A stretch of 64,000 bases of DNA from Flavobacteriales bacterium (GCA_019638085.1 JAHBUL010000013.1:50206-114205); one strand, 5' to 3'. Numbered from the stretch's first letter, positions 51,356 to 60,974 are shown. Numbers and translations are program-made. Notes: generated by a model not told the origin, from the sequence alone.

Positions 51356-53059
51356 ATGCGCCCGCTGTACATGATCGCCGTTTGGCTTCTGCTCTCCATT
51401 CCTGTCATCGGCCAGCCGCTGAGTCACGGCCATGTCTTTACACATGCCGACACCCTCCGCGGAAGCAATGGCCCCTTCCGCGCTTGGTGGGATGTGACGC
51501 ACTATGACATCACCGTGCGGCCGGACTTTGCGACCAAGTCCATCGTAGGTAAGACCACCATCACCTTCGATGCAACGGCACCGGGCCAACGGATGCAGAT
51601 CGATCTGCAACAACCATTGGTGGTGGACAGTGTGATCGCGGAGATCACCAAGACCTGGGAGTCGGGAGGGTCGTTCGGTTCGCCCCGCTTGAAGTTTGAG
51701 CGGGATGGAAATGTGGTTTGGGTGGAACTCCCGGAACCCGTTGCAGCAGGCACGCGGATGCCGATCCACATCTACTACCACGGTGTGCCGAAGGAAGCGC
51801 GGAACCCGCCATGGGATGGCGGATGGATCTGGAAGACCGCTCCCGATGGCTCGCCTTGGATGAGCGTGGCTTGCCAAGGCTTGGGCGCGAGCGTCTGGTA
51901 CCCGTGCAAGGATAGCCAGGCCGATGAACCGGAAGGTGCGGCCCTGCACATCATCGTGCCCGATAGTTTGGTGGGTGTGGGCAATGGCCGCTTCCAAGGG
52001 GAGAACGCGAACGGAGATGGTACCACCACTTGGAACTGGAGCGTGAGCGCACCGATCAACAACTACAACCTCACGGCCTACATCGGCCACTATGTGCACT
52101 TCCGGGAGGAATATGCGGGTGAAGATGGCCCGCTGGACCTGGACTATTGGGTGCTGAACGTCAGCGAGGCCAAGGCTCGCGAGCAGTTCAAGCAAGTGCC
52201 CGGCATGCTGAAGTGCTTCGAGGACTGGTTCGGTCCCTACCCCTTCTATGCGGATGGTTACAAACTGGTGGAAGCACCGCAGTTAGGCATGGAGCATCAG
52301 AGCGCGATCGCCTATGGCAACCATTACAAGAACGGCTACTTGGGGCGCGACCTCAGCGGCACGGGCTGGGGCCTGAAGTGGGACTACGTGATCGTGCATG
52401 AGAGCGCGCACGAATGGTTCGGGAACAGCATCACCACGGCCGACATCGCGGACATGTGGGTCCACGAAGGATTCACCGACTATGCGGAAACGATCTACAC
52501 CCAATGCCAATTCGGAATATCGGCGGGAGACGATTATGTGATCGGTCTGCGGAAGAACATCGTGAACGACATACCCATCAACGGGCCGTACGGCGTGAAC
52601 CAGGAAGGCAGCACGGACATGTACTACAAGGGCGCGAACCTGATCCACACGCTCCGGCACATCCTCGCCAACGATTCCCTCTTCAAGGCGATGCTGCGCG
52701 AAATGAACCGGAAGTACCGCCATGCCATCGTGACCAGTACCGAGGTGGAGCAGTTCATCAGCTCCTTCACCGGCCGCGACTTCGGGCTCTTCTTCGACCA
52801 ATACCTACGGACCACCCAGGTACCGGTGCTGGAATGGACGGTGCGGAGGGATGAGCTCTTTGTGCGCTGGGCCAATTGCGTGAAAGGCTTTGCCATGCCG
52901 ATCACCATCATGGTGAACGGCGATGAGCGCACGGTGCCGATCAGCGATCAGTGGTCCTCGCCAGCCCGTGGACTTCATGCGCGCACGGCCACGCTTATTC
53001 CTGACCGCAATTGGTACGTCACGACAAAGCGGGTGCAGAAGGATGCACTGCGCCGTTGA
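51356..53059 (+). CDS. M1 family zinc aminopeptidase
   Basis: Secreted gluzincin of 567 residues. Signal peptide MRPLYMIAVWLLLSIPVIGQ, followed by the beta-saddle domain starting HYDITVRPDFATKSIVGKT, then the catalytic domain with the exopeptidase loop LGMEHQSAIAYG (equivalent to GAMEN), zinc site HESAHEWFGN plus the third ligand Glu in WVHEGFTDYAE, and Tyr of the transition state likely in YYKGANLIHTL. The C-terminal helical domain is absent or short, as in the leukotriene-A4-hydrolase-like short forms. An upstream ATG at 51317 overlaps the DUF1016 stop; the later start gives a proper signal. Confidence 0.92.
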   Translation: MRPLYMIAVWLLLSIPVIGQPLSHGHVFTHADTLRGSNGPFRAWWDVTHYDITVRPDFATKSIVGKTTITFDATAPGQRMQIDLQQPLVVDSVIAEITKTWESGGSFGSPRLKFERDGNVVWVELPEPVAAGTRMPIHIYYHGVPKEARNPPWDGGWIWKTAPDGSPWMSVACQGLGASVWYPCKDSQADEPEGAALHIIVPDSLVGVGNGRFQGENANGDGTTTWNWSVSAPINNYNLTAYIGHYVHFREEYAGEDGPLDLDYWVLNVSEAKAREQFKQVPGMLKCFEDWFGPYPFYADGYKLVEAPQLGMEHQSAIAYGNHYKNGYLGRDLSGTGWGLKWDYVIVHESAHEWFGNSITTADIADMWVHEGFTDYAETIYTQCQFGISAGDDYVIGLRKNIVNDIPINGPYGVNQEGSTDMYYKGANLIHTLRHILANDSLFKAMLREMNRKYRHAIVTSTEVEQFISSFTGRDFGLFFDQYLRTTQVPVLEWTVRRDELFVRWANCVKGFAMPITIMVNGDERTVPISDQWSSPARGLHARTATLIPDRNWYVTTKRVQKDALRR

Positions 53060-53171
53060 TCGGTCACTACATACCTCTCCTTAAGCTGTTGGAATGGGCG
53101 AAGTCAATAGCTGATGCCGCTCCCCCATTCGGGTGATTTCATCGGAACGCCCCAGCGGCTACATTCGCAAC

Positions 53172-54218
53172 ATGCGTTCGGCATGGTTGTACCTGTTCCT
53201 TCTACTTGGCGGCGGCCTGCATGCCCAGTTCGGGAAGAAAGTGGAATCGCTCTTGACCGCGGATGTGAACAAGGCCCCGAATTACGACACGGCCTACATC
53301 GCCACCTACAAGAGCGACCTGGTGATCAGCCTGGTCACCAAGTTGCAACTGGTGGATGTAGCCATTGAACAGGACCAAGGCGAGGACCTCACGTACTCCA
53401 TCAACGGAAAGGAACAATACGGCTTTGGCCTGGATTACAAATGGCTGAGCGTGGAGGCCACCTTCAATGTACCGGCACTCACTGACTACGACCCCTCGCT
53501 GGGCAATAGCAGTTCCAAGGGGTTGGGCCTCGGCTTCACCGGAAGGCGGCTTTGGGCACGCGGTTTCTGGAACACCACCAAGGGCTACTATCTGAACGAG
53601 CCTGAACGCTGGACGGGAAGCCAGGACCCGGAGGTGCGGGAAGACCTGAGGAACCGCACCTACCTGCTTTCGTTGAACTACGCCTTGAGCGGTAAGCAGC
53701 GTTTCAGCCAGAACGCAGCCTTGTTCCAAATGGAACGCCAGAAGAAAAGCGCGGGCACCTTCGTGACCGGCCTCTCCGCATGGCATACCACCATCAGCGC
53801 GGATAGTTCGATCCTGAGCCCGGCCTTGGTGGACACTTTTCAATTGGCTTCGGGCTTTTCCGGAGTCCAACGCTTGCTGATCGGGGTCACGTTCGGCTAT
53901 ACGCATTCGTTCGCGTTCTGGCACAAGGGCTTCATCCATGCCGCCGTCCTGCCGGGTTTGACCTACGCCGATCAGCGGATCACCACACCCACGGAAGTCT
54001 TGCACGGGACCGGTACGGCCGCCGTGGCGGAATTCAAACTAGGCGCAGGCTTCAATGGTGACCGCTGGTATGGGGCACTTACCACCTCCTACTATTACAG
54101 CACCGCACAGATATCGGAGAAGCTGAACCTGAGCACGAACTACGGCTTCGTGCGTTTCGCGGTGGGGATCCGTCTGGGGGATCCGGGGCTCAAGGTGTTG
54201 GAGAAGGTGGGGTTGTGA
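53172..54218 (+). CDS. DUF4421-family outer membrane barrel protein
   Basis: Protein of 348 residues with signal peptide (MRSAWLYLFLLLGGGLHAQ) and beta-barrel-like strands with aromatic ends: YGFGLDYKWLSVEATFNV, GLGLGFTGRRLWARGFW, RTYLLSLNYALSG and the final YGFVRFAVGIRLG. The pattern matches the DUF4421 family of Bacteroidota. The function of the family is unknown; outer membrane localisation is likely. It starts 112 bases after the peptidase gene; the first ATG at 53133 is less likely. Confidence 0.8.
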   Translation: MRSAWLYLFLLLGGGLHAQFGKKVESLLTADVNKAPNYDTAYIATYKSDLVISLVTKLQLVDVAIEQDQGEDLTYSINGKEQYGFGLDYKWLSVEATFNVPALTDYDPSLGNSSSKGLGLGFTGRRLWARGFWNTTKGYYLNEPERWTGSQDPEVREDLRNRTYLLSLNYALSGKQRFSQNAALFQMERQKKSAGTFVTGLSAWHTTISADSSILSPALVDTFQLASGFSGVQRLLIGVTFGYTHSFAFWHKGFIHAAVLPGLTYADQRITTPTEVLHGTGTAAVAEFKLGAGFNGDRWYGALTTSYYYSTAQISEKLNLSTNYGFVRFAVGIRLGDPGLKVLEKVGL

Positions 54219-54221
54219 AAA

Positions 54222-54674
54222 CTATTCCCGCATTGCCTTAGCCAAGCGCGAGGCTGCCGTGCGTTGCACTTTGTTGCGCATCAATGGTGTCCAGCCTAAG
54301 AGCGTTCCCTTCAACCCCAGTGCTTGCCTGGACCACCGCCAAAAGTTGAAAACATCCACTTGCTCAATGACAGAACCGGCCTTCAACACGAACTTCGAGG
54401 TAACCGCATTATGCACCGTCCTTCCGCTGGCACTGAAGGTGTAGTATGCATCCCATTCCACGGTGCCACCCGTTGCATTTTCTTCCAATACCTCGAACTC
54501 GATGCGCAGGTCCGGGCCACTGCTCAAAAGCATCTTCCACATGGCCTTTACACCGTTCGCATCCAGGTCAGGAAAAACCGGGTCACTGAAATGGGCTTCA
54601 GGATGATAACAAGCACCCATGGTAGCCCAGTCGCGTTCTTGAAAGGCTGAGTAGAATTGCTCGATCGTTGACAT
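54222..54674 (-). CDS. NTF2-like / SnoaL-type protein
   Basis: Protein of 150 residues with an NTF2 fold: STIEQFYSAFQERDWATMGA, then YHPEAHFSDPVFPD, the long helix ANGVKAMWKMLLSSG and strands ATGGTVEWDAYYTFS and HNAVTSKFVLKAG. A C-terminal extra helix carries WRWSRQALGL and ends KAMRE. ATG at 54674 starts the fold; the long upstream extension is not likely to be coding. It converges with the DUF4421 gene, whose stop is 3 bases away. Confidence 0.82.
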   Translation of the reverse strand: MSTIEQFYSAFQERDWATMGACYHPEAHFSDPVFPDLDANGVKAMWKMLLSSGPDLRIEFEVLEENATGGTVEWDAYYTFSASGRTVHNAVTSKFVLKAGSVIEQVDVFNFWRWSRQALGLKGTLLGWTPLMRNKVQRTAASRLAKAMRE

Positions 54675-54830
54675 GAATTCAAAGTAAGCGCAACTGAACA
54701 TATGCTTATCACATGCTGGGCACTTCAATACGCTGCCTCTGTTCCACGGATGGCCGATCCGTGCCTTGGGATCCCGCGAAACGGGCAAATTGCATCCTGT
54801 CCGATGGCTCACGCGCGGTAGCTTTCCACC

Positions 54831-57152
54831 ATGAAAGCACTCCTACCCCTCCTGCTTCTTTCCACCGCTCCCCTGCTCTCGATGGGCCAGTGCGATACGG
54901 TGGCCATTGCCAACACCGCTTGGAGCGTGACCTATGTGGATAGTGAAGAGTTGACCGGCGAAGGGGCGAACAACGGCCATGCTGTGAATGCCTTTGATAA
55001 TGATTCACTTACTTTTTGGCATACCCAATGGCAAGGAGCCACACCGGACTTCCCGCATGAGATCCAGCTGGATCTTGGCGCGGTGCATGCGGTGAACGGG
55101 ATCTCCCTGCTCTCACGTAACGGCACGGCCAGCGGAAAGGCCAAGGGCTATGAGCTATACCTCAGCATGGACGGCACCGATTGGGGCAGTGTGCAATCCG
55201 CCGGTGACTTCACCTACGCGGACCTGAACGCAGGGGCCCAGCGGGGATCCGCCTACTTCGGTGCAGTGGCTGCCCGCTACGTGCGGTTGGTGGTCAGTTC
55301 CGCCTACTCCAGTGGTCCTTACCTCATGGTGGCCGAACTGGATCTCTTTGAATACAGCGGCACCGGCTGCGAGCCGACGGGCCAGTCCAACCAGATCGTT
55401 TCCGTGGATGCCATTGGTGACCAAAGCACCACCGCAGCCCCTATTGCGCTGAACGGTTCCGCCAGCTCGGGATTGCCGGTCACCTTCTCGGTGGTCTCCG
55501 GCCCTGCAAGCGTTGCGGGTTCCTTGCTCACCTTGGATGGAACCGCCGGTACTGTTGCCGTGCGTGCCGAACAGGTCGGCGATGCCACTTGGTATCCGGC
55601 TTCCTCCACCACCACTTTCGAGGTGCTTGATCTCGCAACCTTCGATCCGGTGGTGAGCACCAAGCTTTCCGACGCCTACCCCATTGAGATGCCGGAGCTG
55701 CGTGCGTATGCGCTCTATGCCGCGGCAAGCATCGGGGAACCCGACTTCAATAGCATTACCAGCGTGGTGTTCAATGCGGATGGCACCGACATTCCAGCAG
55801 TCCTGCGGAACGGTGCCTTCCAAGCGTGGTGGACGCCTTCCGGCTACGGTCCGCATACGGTTACCGTCACAGCTACCGCGAGTAATGGCAATACCGCCAC
55901 GGAAACCGTGGAGGTGGAAGTGGTGAACACCGCCGCCACACAGGTCGTGAGCACCTTCGATGCCGCAGTGATCAACTTCGATGGATCCGGTGCATCGCAG
56001 TGGTACACCGGCAGCTACACGCTGCCGCAGTCGGTGGGTGCCTACAACCAGATCATGGCCCACTTGGTGGTGACCTGCCCCAGCGTTGCTGGTGGCTGTG
56101 ACGATTGGGATCGCTTGGGCTATATCGAAGCAAAGGCACCGAACGGCGATTGGGTGGAGATCATCCGCTACATCACCCCATACGGCGTGGCGTGCAACCA
56201 TTCGTTGGACCTCACCGACTTCGCCTCCATCCTGCAAGGGAAGACCGAGATCCGCATGTACATCGAGACCTGGGGCACCGGTGGCTGGAAGATGGACCTG
56301 GACCTGACCTATTCTGCCGGCACACCGGACTTTCTGTACTCCACCGTACAGAAAGTGTGGCACGGCAACTACGACTTCGGCAACCCCGCCAACCTGCAAC
56401 CTGTGGATACCGCGCTGGTGGAACCCGGCACGAGCGTTGAATCCGCTTCGCTCCGCTTGGTGACCACGGGCCATGGCTGGGGGCAGAACAACACCGGCAA
56501 TGCGGCCGAGTTCTTCCATGCCACGCACCACATCAATGTGAACGATATGCAGAGCTTTCCACAGGACCTGTGGACCACCTGCAACCCGAACCCGGACGGC
56601 TGCCAACCCCAAAGCGGCACGTGGACATACAGCCGCGCAGGCTGGTGCCCCGGCAGCATCTCGGCACCCTACAACTACGACCTGACGCCCTTGCTCACCA
56701 GCGATGGCTTCGACCTCTCGTACATCTTCCAGACGAACTATCAGGACAATTGCCACCCCAACAACCCGAACTGCGTGAGCGGCGTTACCTGCCCGGATTG
56801 CAACGACGGATACAATCCCTACTACCGCGTGAGCAGTTATGTGATCAGCCGCGGGAATGCACCGATCCTCCTGGGTGTATCCTCCCCTACGGTTGATGCA
56901 CCGGCCAATGCATTATCCATCAGCCCAAACCCGGGTGATGGTCGCTTTGCGCTCCACCTGGAGCGGGACATGGGCGCATGTGTGGTCACCATTCACGACG
57001 TGACCGGGAAGACGATGAAGACCTGGTTCTTCAACTCCAAGATGCAGTTGGACAGCTACCACTTCAACATGAGCGAGTTGGCCATGGGCACGTACTTCGT
57101 GAAGGTGCAGAGCCAGGGTGAGGCGGTAGCGGGGAAGTTGATGATCCGCTAG
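54831..57152 (+). CDS. Secreted PNGase F-like glycoamidase with discoidin domain and type IX tail
   Basis: Protein of 773 residues. Signal peptide (MKALLPLLLLSTAPLLSMG); discoidin-like domain (about 22-165, TFWHTQWQGATPDFPHEIQL and RYVRLVVSSAY); Ig-like segments (about 180-360); then a two-lobed module (370-680) of the peptide-N-glycosidase F type: CDDWDRLGYIEAKAPNG with the catalytic-Asp region, ITPYGVACNHSLDLTDFA, and the second lobe's HHINVNDMQSFPQDLWTTCN, PQSGTWTYSRAGWCPG. The last about 85 residues are a type IX sorting domain (LSISPNPGDGRFALHL). PNGase F removes whole N-glycans from Asn. Assigned by these motifs; activity is inferred. Confidence 0.85.
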   Translation: MKALLPLLLLSTAPLLSMGQCDTVAIANTAWSVTYVDSEELTGEGANNGHAVNAFDNDSLTFWHTQWQGATPDFPHEIQLDLGAVHAVNGISLLSRNGTASGKAKGYELYLSMDGTDWGSVQSAGDFTYADLNAGAQRGSAYFGAVAARYVRLVVSSAYSSGPYLMVAELDLFEYSGTGCEPTGQSNQIVSVDAIGDQSTTAAPIALNGSASSGLPVTFSVVSGPASVAGSLLTLDGTAGTVAVRAEQVGDATWYPASSTTTFEVLDLATFDPVVSTKLSDAYPIEMPELRAYALYAAASIGEPDFNSITSVVFNADGTDIPAVLRNGAFQAWWTPSGYGPHTVTVTATASNGNTATETVEVEVVNTAATQVVSTFDAAVINFDGSGASQWYTGSYTLPQSVGAYNQIMAHLVVTCPSVAGGCDDWDRLGYIEAKAPNGDWVEIIRYITPYGVACNHSLDLTDFASILQGKTEIRMYIETWGTGGWKMDLDLTYSAGTPDFLYSTVQKVWHGNYDFGNPANLQPVDTALVEPGTSVESASLRLVTTGHGWGQNNTGNAAEFFHATHHINVNDMQSFPQDLWTTCNPNPDGCQPQSGTWTYSRAGWCPGSISAPYNYDLTPLLTSDGFDLSYIFQTNYQDNCHPNNPNCVSGVTCPDCNDGYNPYYRVSSYVISRGNAPILLGVSSPTVDAPANALSISPNPGDGRFALHLERDMGACVVTIHDVTGKTMKTWFFNSKMQLDSYHFNMSELAMGTYFVKVQSQGEAVAGKLMIR

Positions 57153-57555
57153 GTTAATTCAGGACGTCATTGGGAGGCGGTTCGCCCCCCGAGGGTGGCG
57201 AGCGACCGAAGCAATCCTGCTAGCGTGCCAGCCTGTGCGTAGGAAGAACCATGCATGATCGATGGACGCGAGTGTCCCGTCATTTCGAGCGCAGGAAGGG
57301 ACACGAATGGATGTGGGTATACATGCACAACATTGAGACTCCTCATTTGTGTGACTCCGTGTGCACACGCCATCGCGAAGCATGGCCCAATGTGCTTCTC
57401 CCTGAAAACCGACCGCGCCGCCCGTCGACAAGCTCAGGGCTGGCCAGACGTGGCCAAATGACCTGGGACCCCGACGAATTACCCCATCCGCTCGCCGATG
57501 CTCTATATTCCACCCCTGAAAGCATAGGGTTACCTTTGTGGGACCACAGCCATCC
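57153..57555. other. Intergenic stretch with dispersed repeats
   Basis: No gene. It contains a CGTCATTGGGAGG...GAAGCAATCC unit (57165-57217), a CGTCATTTCGAGCG unit (57279-57292), a GTCGACAAGCTCAGGGC unit (57424-57440), and a -7 box at 57531. Confidence 0.55.
57531..57538 (+). promoter_or_regulatory. -7 element TACCTTTG
   Basis: Exact TAnnTTTG match ending 17 bases before the ATG at 57556. It rules against an earlier start for the gene. Confidence 0.55.
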
Positions 57556-59025
57556 ATGATCATCAACGACCAGCATCGCGTGCAGCTGAGCGCCAACCAG
57601 AAAGCGAAGCGCATCAATGCCGATCCGGATCTCTACGGCACCTTCGCCGAGATCGGTGTAGGGCAGGAAACGGTGCGCCACTTCTTTCGCGCAGGCGGGG
57701 CTTCGCAGACCATCGCGAAGGCCATGAGCGCCTACGACAAGGACTTCAGCAACGCCATCTACGGCGCCGAACCGGGCAACCGCTTCGTCTGTGAGAGCCG
57801 GTTGCGCAACATGATCCGCCACGAGTACAGCTTGATCGTGGAGCGATTGGATCGCAAGGAGCATCCGTCCAAGCGCTTCTTCAGCTTTGCCAACACCATT
57901 ACGAGCAGCACCTACGAGCGGCCCCACAGTGGCCATGGCTGGATCGGCGTCCGCTTCCAGACCGGACCTGACCGTCCCACTAATGACGTCATCATCCACA
58001 TCCGGCTCCATGATCCGGACATCAACCTCCAGCAGGAAAGCATCGGGGTGCTCGGCGTGAACCTCATCCACGCCTGCTTCTTCCACTACGACGATCCGGA
58101 GACGATGATGACCAATCTTTACGACAACGTGAGCCGGCACGTGGTGGAGATCGACATGATCCAGATGAACGGACCGGACTTCAGCCAGGTGGACAACCGT
58201 CTACTCAGCTTGCAGCTCGTGCGCCGTGGCTATACCGATGCGGTGATCTTCGGCCCCGATGGGCAGAACCTGCAAGCCAGTGAAGTGCTCTACAAGAAGA
58301 ACATTTTGGCCATCCGCGGTAGCTTCCGCCCGGTGACCAAGGTGAACATCGATATGATCATGAACGGCTACAACATGTTCATCAAGGAACAGCGTGTGGA
58401 CCGGCAGAACCTGCAAGTGCTCTTCGAGATCACCTTGAACAACCTGCAATCCGACAGCGGGGCCGTGGATGAAAAGGACTTCATCGACCGGGCCGACATC
58501 CTTTGTTCCTTGGGTCAAACCGTACTGATCAGCAATTACCAGGAGTACTACAAGCTGGTGGAATATTTCAGCCGCTACACCAAGGCGCGCATGGGCCTGA
58601 TCATGGGTGTAAGCAACCTGATCGAGGTCTTCAACGAGAAGTACTACCGCAACCTCAACGGCGGCATGTTGGAGGCCTTCGGCATCCTCTTCACCCGCGA
58701 CCTGAAGATCTACGTCTACCCCAGCAAGCCCAGCAAGGATGCACCGCTGATGGCGCTGGACGACATGCCGATCCATCCCCGCCTGCGTCCGCTCTATGAT
58801 TACCTGATGAGCAACAAGCGCATGGTGGACATCGAGACCTTCGATCCGAGCGTGCTGCACATCTTCAGCACAGCAGTATTGAAGATGATCCGTGAAGGCA
58901 AACCCGGCTGGGAGGCGATGGTGCCACCGTACGTGGACAACATGATCAAGGACAACCAGCTCTTTGGATACACGCCGGGGAATGGTACCGAGAAAGCCGG
59001 AAAGGCGAGTGTGAGTGAGGTTTGA
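57556..59025 (+). CDS. Conserved Bacteroidota protein, function unknown
   Basis: Soluble protein of 489 residues, no signal peptide. It opens MIINDQHRVQLSANQKAKRI; further strongly patterned segments include YGTFAEIGVGQETVRHFF, FVCESRLRNMIRHEYSLIVE, FARTNDVIIHIRLHDPD-like beta strands, LGVNLIHACFFHYDDPE and SNYQEYYKLVEYFSRYTKAR. I recall very similar proteins across this phylum under varied, unreliable names. No nucleotide-binding or catalytic motif is certain. The exact -7 box at 57531-57538 supports ATG 57556. Confidence 0.82.
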   Translation: MIINDQHRVQLSANQKAKRINADPDLYGTFAEIGVGQETVRHFFRAGGASQTIAKAMSAYDKDFSNAIYGAEPGNRFVCESRLRNMIRHEYSLIVERLDRKEHPSKRFFSFANTITSSTYERPHSGHGWIGVRFQTGPDRPTNDVIIHIRLHDPDINLQQESIGVLGVNLIHACFFHYDDPETMMTNLYDNVSRHVVEIDMIQMNGPDFSQVDNRLLSLQLVRRGYTDAVIFGPDGQNLQASEVLYKKNILAIRGSFRPVTKVNIDMIMNGYNMFIKEQRVDRQNLQVLFEITLNNLQSDSGAVDEKDFIDRADILCSLGQTVLISNYQEYYKLVEYFSRYTKARMGLIMGVSNLIEVFNEKYYRNLNGGMLEAFGILFTRDLKIYVYPSKPSKDAPLMALDDMPIHPRLRPLYDYLMSNKRMVDIETFDPSVLHIFSTAVLKMIREGKPGWEAMVPPYVDNMIKDNQLFGYTPGNGTEKAGKASVSEV

Positions 59026-59465
59026 TCCCTTTTAGTTGTCCCCTTCCACTTTGCTCAGGGCAAGAGTTGTCAGTTGTCAGTTGTCAGGATGCTCTTGGCT
59101 TGGCCTTGCGGGCCTTCTAGGCTTACTTCTCTCGTCCAGAACGCTTGCGCAAGTCTTCTCTCGGCCTCACCTGATCAGGGCACGGTAGCGAGTAGGCCGG
59201 GCCTGCCTACCGCCTGAAGGGTGACTTGTGGGTCTGCGAACCTGTATCGCGTTGCAGGGTGGCTCAAGGCTTAGGTGGCTGTACACATTACGATCCGTCC
59301 GGCCCCAGGTGCGTAAAGTTCCCTCAGCTTCTACAATACATGCACAAGCGTGGTCCGATACATCATGCTTTCTGCTTGGCTGTCTTCATGCAAGTACTAT
59401 CATACTTTTATTCACCCCTACCCATTACCTTCGCCACCGCTACCTCATCTATCCGACCCTATACC
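59026..59465. other. Intergenic leader before the triple-DUF2249 gene
   Basis: No gene seen. Holds a TTGTCAG tandem (59072-59093) and ends in a candidate promoter with TACCTTCG at 59426-59433. No TGA-N6-TCA palindrome was found. Confidence 0.55.
59426..59433 (+). promoter_or_regulatory. -7 element TACCTTCG before the RIC-fusion gene
   Basis: TAnnTTCG variant ending 32 bases before ATG 59466. Confidence 0.45.
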
Positions 59466-60905
59466 ATGGAAACCCTCACCCCTAACATCATCGACGCCAC
59501 CCAACTGGCACCGGCGGTAAAGCACTCCACCATTTTCGCACGCATCGCCGAACTACAGGACGGCCAAAGCTTCATCCTCCACAACGACCATGATCCCAAG
59601 CCCCTTTATTATCAGCTACAGGCCGAATATGGGAACACCTACTCCTGGGAATATCTGGAGGAAGGCCCGGAATGGTGGAAGGTGAGGATCGGAAAGCGCA
59701 CACAAGGCAGTAACCGCGCGGACATGAACATCCTTGACGCGACCCAGCTGGCACCGCCGGTGAAGCACTCCACCATCTTCGCCCGCATCGCCGAGCTGAA
59801 GGACGGTGAGAGCTTTATGCTTCACAACGATCACGACCCCAAGCCCCTGCACTACCACCTGCAGGCCGAGTACGGCGACACCTACTCATGGGAATACGTG
59901 GAGGAAGGCCCCGAATGGTGGAAGGTGAAGATCGCCAAACGTGCCACCATGCTGAGCGGCGCAAGTGAGAACATCTTGGACGTGACCAAGTTGGAACCCC
60001 GGGTGAAGCACTCCACCATCTTCGAGCGCTACCATGTGCTTAACGAAGGCACCAGTCTCACCATCCACAACGACCACGACCCCAAGCCCCTGTACTACCA
60101 GATGCTGGGCGAACTGGGCAATGTGTTCATCTGGGAATACCTGGAAGAAGGCCCGGAATGGTGGAAGGTGAAGATCACCAAGCGCATCAGCGGCGAAGGG
60201 GATGAGACCTTGGGCGAGATCGCGGTGAAGGACCTGCGTAAGGCAGAGGTCTTCAAGAAGTACGGATTGGACTTCTCCTGCGGCGGCAAGAAGACCGTGA
60301 AGGAAGCCTGTGCGGAAAAAGGATTGGACGTCACCAAAGTGGAGCAGGAACTCCAGCGTGCGGACAAAGTGCAATCCACCCTGGCGCTGCCCTACAACGA
60401 TTGGAGCCTGGAATTTCTGGCGGACTTCATTGTGAACACACACCACAGCTACCTGCTGAAGAACCTACCCGACATCCGGAAATATGCCGAAAAGGTAATG
60501 CAGGTCCACGGACAGCGCCATCCTGAGCTGAACGAGATACACCGCTTGGTAGAGGCTGTGAATGCCGAGCTGATCGACCACATGGCCGAGGAAGTGCAAA
60601 CCTTGTTCCCGTGGATCAAGCAACTGGTCGCAGCCAAGAGCGGAGGCCCCGCCGTTGCACAACATCCCACGACCTTCGGGGAAAAAGTGAAGGCTGTACA
60701 GTCCGAGCACGTCACGATAGGGAAACACCTGGAAGCCTTACGCGCGAATTCCAAGGGCTATACCGTCCCTTCCGACGGATGCGCCAGCTACACTTTGCTC
60801 TACCGCATGCTCAGCGAACTGGAGACCGACGTCCGCCTGCACATCCACCTGGAGAACAACATACTCTTCCCTAAGGCCACGGAACTGGAACGCTCGCTCA
60901 AATGA
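59466..60905 (+). CDS. Triple DUF2249-ScdA_N-hemerythrin fusion (RIC-type Fe-S repair protein)
   Basis: Protein of 479 residues. Three DUF2249 domains in tandem (about 5-76, 85-157, 167-238), each with KHSTIFxR and HNDHDPKPLxYxxxxE; then ScdA_N/DUF542 (about 246-292, VFKKYGLDFSCGGKKTV) and a hemerythrin-like domain (about 305-478) whose His/Glu residues lie in VNTHHSYLL, VHGQRHPEL, IDHMAEEVQTLFP, EHVTIGKHL and HLENNILFP. RIC (YtfE/ScdA) is a di-iron protein that repairs Fe-S clusters after NO or peroxide damage. The three DUF2249 copies have an exact 243-base DNA period. ATG at 59466 is the first methionine before the domain. Function follows RIC; the DUF2249 role is unknown. Confidence 0.9.
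   Translation: METLTPNIIDATQLAPAVKHSTIFARIAELQDGQSFILHNDHDPKPLYYQLQAEYGNTYSWEYLEEGPEWWKVRIGKRTQGSNRADMNILDATQLAPPVKHSTIFARIAELKDGESFMLHNDHDPKPLHYHLQAEYGDTYSWEYVEEGPEWWKVKIAKRATMLSGASENILDVTKLEPRVKHSTIFERYHVLNEGTSLTIHNDHDPKPLYYQMLGELGNVFIWEYLEEGPEWWKVKITKRISGEGDETLGEIAVKDLRKAEVFKKYGLDFSCGGKKTVKEACAEKGLDVTKVEQELQRADKVQSTLALPYNDWSLEFLADFIVNTHHSYLLKNLPDIRKYAEKVMQVHGQRHPELNEIHRLVEAVNAELIDHMAEEVQTLFPWIKQLVAAKSGGPAVAQHPTTFGEKVKAVQSEHVTIGKHLEALRANSKGYTVPSDGCASYTLLYRMLSELETDVRLHIHLENNILFPKATELERSLK
59478..60183 (+). repeat. Three tandem in-gene copies of the DUF2249 unit, 243-base period
   Basis: The AAC-ATC-(A/C) start of each unit lies at 59484, 59727 and 59970: exactly 243 bases (81 codons) apart. 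Copies 1 and 2 are nearly identical at the protein level; copy 3 is more divergent. Confidence 0.85.
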
Positions 60906-60974
60906 GCCGGCGGTACATGGAACAACAATGATGTACTATCCTTCGGATCAGGCAGTGATGGACTTTCCGCTTTC

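Noticed and set aside
55155..56756. Minus-strand frame of 533 codons
   Set aside because: Antisense of the PNGase F-like gene; no motif and low-quality amino-acid composition.
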